Below are positions 61,106-64,000 of a DNA stretch of 64,000 bases, one piece after another. The notes beneath the pieces are model-generated. The model had not been told where the DNA came from, made no database searches, and was given only the letters and a program-made list of their open reading frames with translations. A program made the translations under genes and the position numbers. Origin of the DNA: Camelimonas fluminis. GTDB lineage: Bacteria; Pseudomonadota; Alphaproteobacteria; Rhizobiales; Beijerinckiaceae. Numbering within the stretch: the first letter of the stretch is position 1; every line of letters starts with the position of its first letter. The stretch spans positions 638,541 through 702,540 of the forward strand of contig NZ_BNCG01000001.1 of assembly GCF_014656355.1 (NCBI RefSeq), given 5' to 3'.

Positions 61106-62257
61106 ATGCGCGCGGGAGCCTACCGTTTTCCCGTCGCCGACGGCGTCGTCTTCGGAACTCCCTGGCGGGAGGCGCTTGCCGCCGAAGTGCGGCGCGGTGG
61201 GTTCTCGCGCGTTTTCGCCCTGGTTAGCGGCAGCCTGGCCCGGGCGCAGGATCTGGAGGCCGGGCTGCGCGCGGCGCTGGGCGAAGCCTTCGTCGCCATC
61301 CATTCCGGCATCGGCGCGCATTCACCGCGCGCTGATGTGGCCGAGGCTGCCCGCCGGGCGCATGAGGCCGGCGCAGACGTCATTGTGGCGATCGGCGGCG
61401 GCTCGGTGATCGACGCCGCCAAGGTGATGCAGCTTTGCCTGGCGGCCGGCGTGTTCGCGGCGGATGGCTTCGACGCCATCGTCGGCGGCGGCAAGCCGGT
61501 GCATGGCCAGGAGCTGGCGACGCGGGTCATCGCCCTGCCGAGCACGCTCTCGGGGGCGGAGTTCACCGCCTTCGCCGGGGTGACCGACACGGCGCGGCGG
61601 CGCAAGGAGAGGTACCAGCACTGGCAGATGACGCCGTTGACAGTCATTCTTGATCCGGCCCTGACCCGCGACACCCCAGCCGAACTGTGGCTCTCCACCG
61701 GGGTGCGGGCCATTGACCACGCGGTGGAGGATCTGTGCTCCATCAATAGCCAGCCGCTGGCGGACGCCGCCTCGGTGCGGGCGCTGGGGCTGCTGGGCCG
61801 CGCCCTGCCGGCGACGCGGCGGGCGCCGGATGATCTCGCCGCCCGGCTCGACGCCATGATTGGCGTCTGGCTGTCGATGGTCGGCAGTCAGGGCGGGGTG
61901 GAGAAGGGCGTCAGCCACGCCATCGGCCATGTGCTTGGCGGAACCTTCGGGGTTTCCCACGGGGTCACCTCCTGCATCACCCTGCCGCACGCCATGCGCT
62001 GGAATGCGCCTGTCATCGCCGAACGGCTGCCGGAGATCGCCGCGGCGCTGGGGAGCCCGGGGGCTGATGCGGCGGATGTTGTGGCGGAGCTGATCCAGGG
62101 GCTTGGTCTGCCCCATAGCCTGGGCGCCGTCGGCGTGACGCGCGACCAGGGTGCGCTGCTGGCCGAACTGACCATGCAGGACCGCTGGACCGGGACCAAC
62201 CCGCGCAAGGTCAGCGGCCCGGAGGATATTCTCGACATTCTGAAAGACGCCTGGTGA
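61106..62257 (+). CDS. Iron-containing alcohol dehydrogenase / maleylacetate reductase-like
   Basis: A 383-aa NAD(P)H oxidoreductase of the Fe-ADH superfamily. The nucleotide motif is AIGGGSVIDAAKV (~95-107). ALPSTLSGAEFTAFAGVTD (~145-163) follows the maleylacetate reductase pattern. The metal ligands are probably in STGVRAIDHAVED (~198-210) and the His-rich GVSHAIGHVLGGTFGVSHG (~269-287). It begins two bases after the hydratase stop. An oxo- or hydroxy-acid reduction in ring cleavage is possible, not proven. Confidence 0.85.
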   Translation: MRAGAYRFPVADGVVFGTPWREALAAEVRRGGFSRVFALVSGSLARAQDLEAGLRAALGEAFVAIHSGIGAHSPRADVAEAARRAHEAGADVIVAIGGGSVIDAAKVMQLCLAAGVFAADGFDAIVGGGKPVHGQELATRVIALPSTLSGAEFTAFAGVTDTARRRKERYQHWQMTPLTVILDPALTRDTPAELWLSTGVRAIDHAVEDLCSINSQPLADAASVRALGLLGRALPATRRAPDDLAARLDAMIGVWLSMVGSQGGVEKGVSHAIGHVLGGTFGVSHGVTSCITLPHAMRWNAPVIAERLPEIAAALGSPGADAADVVAELIQGLGLPHSLGAVGVTRDQGALLAELTMQDRWTGTNPRKVSGPEDILDILKDAW

Positions 62258-62293
62258 GAGCGTCATGCCAGTAAAGCTACAGGGAGAGACATC

Positions 62294-63049
62294 GTGAAGC
62301 GTTTTGAAGGCAAGGTCGCGGTCATCACTGGCGCGGCGTCCGGCATTGGTCGCGCCACGGCGCATCTGTTCGCCAGCGAGGGCGCACAGGTGCTGGCGGT
62401 GGACCGGCCGGAATCAGAGATTGGTTCGGCCCATGTTGGCCAGGCCAATATCGTGACGCTGGCCAAGAGCGTTACCGATGAGGATGCGCCGGAGGCCATG
62501 CTGAAAAAAGTTCAGGAGACTTTCGGCGGCGTCGACATCCTGTTCAACAACGCCGGCGTCAGTGGCCGCGCCCTGGCGGAGGAGACCACTGACGACGAGT
62601 GGCATCGCCAGATGAACGTCAACGTCACGGCGCAGTTCCGTGCGTCGCGGACGTTCATTCCGGCCTTGCGCGAGCGGGCCCAGCAGAAGGGCCGGGCGCG
62701 CATTATCAATACGGCGTCGGTCATGGCGTTTGACACCGACATTGGCCTCACTGCCTACACCGCCTCCAAGCACGCGGTGGCTGGCCTGACCAAAACCCTG
62801 GCGCTGGAGTTGGGCAAGTTCCGCATCACCGCCAACTATCTGATGCCCGGCGCCATCCACACCGGCATGACCGGCGCCTCCTTCGCCAACCCGGAGATCG
62901 CCGCCATCTGGGCCAAAAAATCGGCGCTGCGCCGTCTCGGCCAGCCGGAAGACATGGCGCGGGCCGTGTTCCTGCTGGCTTCCGATGAGGCCGATTTCAT
63001 CACCGGCCACGGCCTGGTCGCTGATGGCGGTCTGACCCTGCGCACCTGA
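62294..63049 (+). CDS. Short-chain dehydrogenase/reductase
   Basis: A 251-aa SDR. The cofactor motif is VITGAASGIGRAT (~10-22), followed by FNNAGVSG (~84-91). The catalytic residues are Ser (INTASVMAF), Tyr and Lys in TAYTASKHAV (~154-163). The C-terminal GHGLVADGGLTLR is typical of the 3-oxoacyl reductase branch. The start is GTG 62294 with AGGGAGAG upstream. It is 36 bp downstream of the Fe-ADH gene on the same strand and likely acts on a hydroxyacyl-CoA of the same pathway. Confidence 0.9.
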   Translation: MKRFEGKVAVITGAASGIGRATAHLFASEGAQVLAVDRPESEIGSAHVGQANIVTLAKSVTDEDAPEAMLKKVQETFGGVDILFNNAGVSGRALAEETTDDEWHRQMNVNVTAQFRASRTFIPALRERAQQKGRARIINTASVMAFDTDIGLTAYTASKHAVAGLTKTLALELGKFRITANYLMPGAIHTGMTGASFANPEIAAIWAKKSALRRLGQPEDMARAVFLLASDEADFITGHGLVADGGLTLRT

Positions 63050-63154
63050 GGCCAGCGCTCCGGCGGCCATGACCCGCCGGAGTTTGACCATGCGACGACG
63101 GCGTCCAGGCGTTACCGGACGCCGCCCGACCGGAAGTGGACAAGGATCGGTACA

Positions 63155-64000
63155 ATGGCTGAATTCAGGGTTGGCGACATCACGGTGACGCGGGTGGTTG
63201 AGCTGGCGGCCACCGGCGGCAGCAAGTTCATTCTCCCCCAGGCGACGCCGGAGGACGTCAGCAAGATCGGCTGGCTGCAGCCGCATTTCGCCGACGAGCG
63301 TGGTCGCCTGAAAATCGCCGTGCAGACCTTCGTCATCCAAACGCCGGACGCGCGCATTCTCGTCGATACCGGGCTTGGCGCCCACAAGCAGGGCCGGAAA
63401 GTTCCGCACTGGAACAACCGCACCGATCCGTTTCTCGACATGCTCGCCGACGCCGGGGCGCCGGCCGACACGGTGGACCTGGTCATCAACACCCACCTGC
63501 ACGTTGACCACGTCGGCTGGAACACGGTGCTCGAAGGCGACCAGTGGGTCCCGGCGTTCCGCAAGGCGCGCTACGTCATGGGCCGCGATGACTTCGATTA
63601 CTGGCGCGACCAGCAGGAAGACGCCGAGCACCGGGCGGTGTTCGATGATTCCGTGGCGCCCATCGCCGCCGCCGGTCTGGCCGACCTGGTGGCCGATGGC
63701 GACGAAATCGCCCCTGGCGTTTCGGTGGTGGCGACGCCTGGCCACAGCATCGGCCACATGAGCATCCTGCTGCGCTCGAAGGGCGAAGAGCTGTTGCTGG
63801 GCGGCGACGTGATGCACCACCCCTGCCAGATCGCCCGGCCGGAATGGTCGTCCACTGCGGATTATGACCAGACCCAGTCAACGCAGACCCGACTGGCGCT
63901 GTTCAACCGGCTGGCCGACGCTGGCACGCCGCTGCTCGGCGGCCATTTCACGGGAGCTGGCCGTGGCCGCGTCCGCCGGGAGGGCGGCAGTTTTCGTCTG
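63155..64000 (+). CDS. MBL-fold metallo-hydrolase, 3' end outside the window
   Basis: A metallo-beta-lactamase-fold hydrolase, at least 282 codons and open at the window edge. The dinuclear metal motif is NTHLHVDHVGWN (~112-123). Further ligands are His in ATPGHSIGHMS (~193-203), Asp in GGDVMHH (~214-220) and His in GGHFTG (~264). AAGGA lies nine bases before ATG 63155. Related enzymes cleave thioesters or lactones. Its place after the CoA ligase/hydratase/dehydrogenase run suggests a hydrolytic step in the same pathway. Confidence 0.88.
   Translation, partial: MAEFRVGDITVTRVVELAATGGSKFILPQATPEDVSKIGWLQPHFADERGRLKIAVQTFVIQTPDARILVDTGLGAHKQGRKVPHWNNRTDPFLDMLADAGAPADTVDLVINTHLHVDHVGWNTVLEGDQWVPAFRKARYVMGRDDFDYWRDQQEDAEHRAVFDDSVAPIAAAGLADLVADGDEIAPGVSVVATPGHSIGHMSILLRSKGEELLLGGDVMHHPCQIARPEWSSTADYDQTQSTQTRLALFNRLADAGTPLLGGHFTGAGRGRVRREGGSFRL

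Overview
The window is a GC-rich chromosomal segment from an alphaproteobacterium, most likely of the Hyphomicrobiales (Rhizobiales). The evidence is the sequence character of EF-Tu and the ribosomal proteins, an alpha operon without rpsD, the partly conserved order degP-rarA-crcB-rluC-ATP12-pccB/pccA, and dispersed palindromic elements of the kind found between genes in rhizobia. I cannot name the genus from sequence alone. No IS element, prophage, plasmid gene or CRISPR array was seen.

Layout. 1-6 kb: an SLC13-type permease with RCK_C domains, two small secreted proteins that share an unusual Cys-bounded C-terminal tail, and a metabolite:H+ symporter of the MFS on the minus strand. 6-7.6 kb: the 23S rRNA 2'-O-methyltransferase gene rlmB (minus), then tRNA-Tyr(GTA) and tRNA-Gly(TCC). 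7.8-23.5 kb: tuf followed by the complete S10-spc-alpha ribosomal block (rpsJ to rplQ, with secY, adk and rpoA), closed by a strong terminator. 23.9-41 kb: housekeeping genes in a recognisable rhizobial order (degP-like, rarA, crcB, rluC-like, ATP12, pccB, pccA). Three cassettes appear inserted: a DsbD/redoxin pair, acetoacetyl-CoA synthetase and a type-2 malate dehydrogenase. The HAD phosphatase gene usual between rluC and ATP12 is missing. 41-52 kb: a mosaic of single genes (lipoprotein, alpha/beta hydrolase, rhodanese, DUF599, DUF3253, ElyC/YdcF-like, aldo/keto reductase, LpxO-like hydroxylase, PRC-barrel, isovaleryl-CoA dehydrogenase, GH25 lysozyme), with repeat elements and two tiny acidic reading frames among them. 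52-64 kb: a TetR regulator, an SDR, three tandem paralogous LivK-like substrate-binding proteins without permeases, and then a catabolic run: acyl-CoA ligase, enoyl-CoA hydratase, Fe-ADH/maleylacetate-reductase-like enzyme, SDR, and an MBL-fold hydrolase cut by the window edge.

How the genes work together. The first third makes the translation and secretion machinery. The central third holds acyl-CoA metabolism (propionyl-CoA carboxylase, malate dehydrogenase, acetoacetyl-CoA synthetase) and envelope redox and proteolysis. The last 6 kb looks like an uptake-plus-CoA-dependent degradation locus for an organic acid whose identity the sequence does not reveal.

Most notable for follow-up: the triplicated orphan binding proteins beside the catabolic run; a possible two-peptide small-gene unit at 44.67-45.05 kb; a 28-bp perfect palindrome between dsbD and rarA; two families of ~100-bp dispersed mosaic repeats that abut gene ends; and a hybrid tuf locus that joins a tRNA-tufB-type left flank to a tufA/S10-type right flank.
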